From assembly GCA_012103455.1 (NCBI GenBank), contig WLWT01000001.1, positions 1,226,001 to 1,290,000 on the forward strand: 64,000 bases of DNA, read 5' to 3'. Source of the stretch: Gammaproteobacteria bacterium. Its GTDB lineage: Bacteria; Pseudomonadota; Gammaproteobacteria; HK1. A program made the translations under genes and the position numbers. The notes under the pieces were generated by a model. That model was given only the letters and a program-made list of their open reading frames with translations, ran no database searches and was not told where the DNA came from. The stretch's first letter is position 1. Each line of letters opens with the position of its first letter. Below are positions 63,844 to 64,000 of the stretch, piece after piece.

Positions 63844-64000
63844 GAGCCTGTTCAAGATCTCCGAAGCAACAGCGCAATATTTGCAAGTAGCATCATGCCC
63901 AACGAGCTTTCGATTAGCCGCTCACAGTTTTTCCACAACCGGCGGTTTTTCTCAAACCATGAGAAGGTTCGCTCGACAACCCACCTCTTCGGGAGGACGG
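63844..64000 (-). mobile_element. IS5-family element, partial at window edge
   Basis: Begins GAGCCTGTTCAAGATCTCC, a typical end. The minus strand encodes the transposase C-terminus [20 protein letters not shown] and [19 protein letters not shown] with a stop near the end. Continues beyond the window. Confidence 0.82.

Overview
The window looks like part of a gammaproteobacterial chromosome carrying a very heavy load of decaying mobile DNA. This is inferred from gene content (BepA-type M48 protease, TenA/ThiXZ cluster, LytS-type kinase, integron with attC cassettes, P2-type tail genes), not from any marker gene. No rRNA or complete tRNA gene is present, so the organism cannot be named. GC-rich core genes alternate with AT-rich cassettes and insertion sequences.

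Layout. 1-2825: remnants typical of integrative elements (DUF2493, a HigB/HigA-like pair with a frameshifted antitoxin, a truncated DUF5131 gene joined to an IS91-like tail), followed by an IS30 remnant and two nested MITEs. 3650-8524: a four-gene minus-strand operon for a Gld-like ABC system. 9016-24434: ordinary genes, including an ankyrin protein, M48 protease, PPi-dependent phosphofructokinase, the tenA-thiX-thiZ operon, membrane pyrophosphatase, aspartic protease, a TIGR00266 protein, an MFS exporter and two luciferase-like oxidoreductases. 24496-28592: an IS630 deletion derivative, then a small integron. The integron has cassettes on the minus strand with attC sites, an attI region, and an intI gene that has lost its C-terminal catalytic half. 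28598-36317: DUF1801 protein, broken LysR gene, decayed IS3, IS5 and IS630 elements, a DNA methyltransferase-like gene and a VapC gene cut by an IS630. 37024-40481: dienelactone hydrolase, gamma-glutamyltransferase and a DMT transporter.

40482-60672 behaves as a roughly 20-kb island of patchwork DNA inserted just after the DMT transporter gene. It holds a 3.92-kb segment present twice (39645-43564 and 51533-55452, constant offset 11888), which carries a broken zeta-type toxin module, IS91 pieces and mscS. It also holds P2-like tail remnants, an IS630 nested in an IS5, a ribokinase fragment, a MNT/HEPN toxin-antitoxin pair, and a membrane-protein gene split by an IS630. Tn3-type 38-bp inverted repeats at 56137 and 60635 bracket a truncated Tn3 transposase, a GST gene split by an IS630 and the 3' half of a tRNA-Met gene. 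A diverged third copy of the DMT 3' end lies at 60673-60797, where core chromosome resumes with a DUF2141 protein, a carotenoid oxygenase and a LytS-like kinase that is itself cut by an IS5-family element at the right edge.

Functional links. PPi-PFK and the membrane pyrophosphatase both use pyrophosphate as an energy currency. TenA with ThiX/ThiZ points to salvage of thiamin pyrimidine. The toxin-antitoxin genes, cassettes and transposons form the accessory part. Several genes can be rebuilt exactly by removing an IS and one copy of its target duplication.
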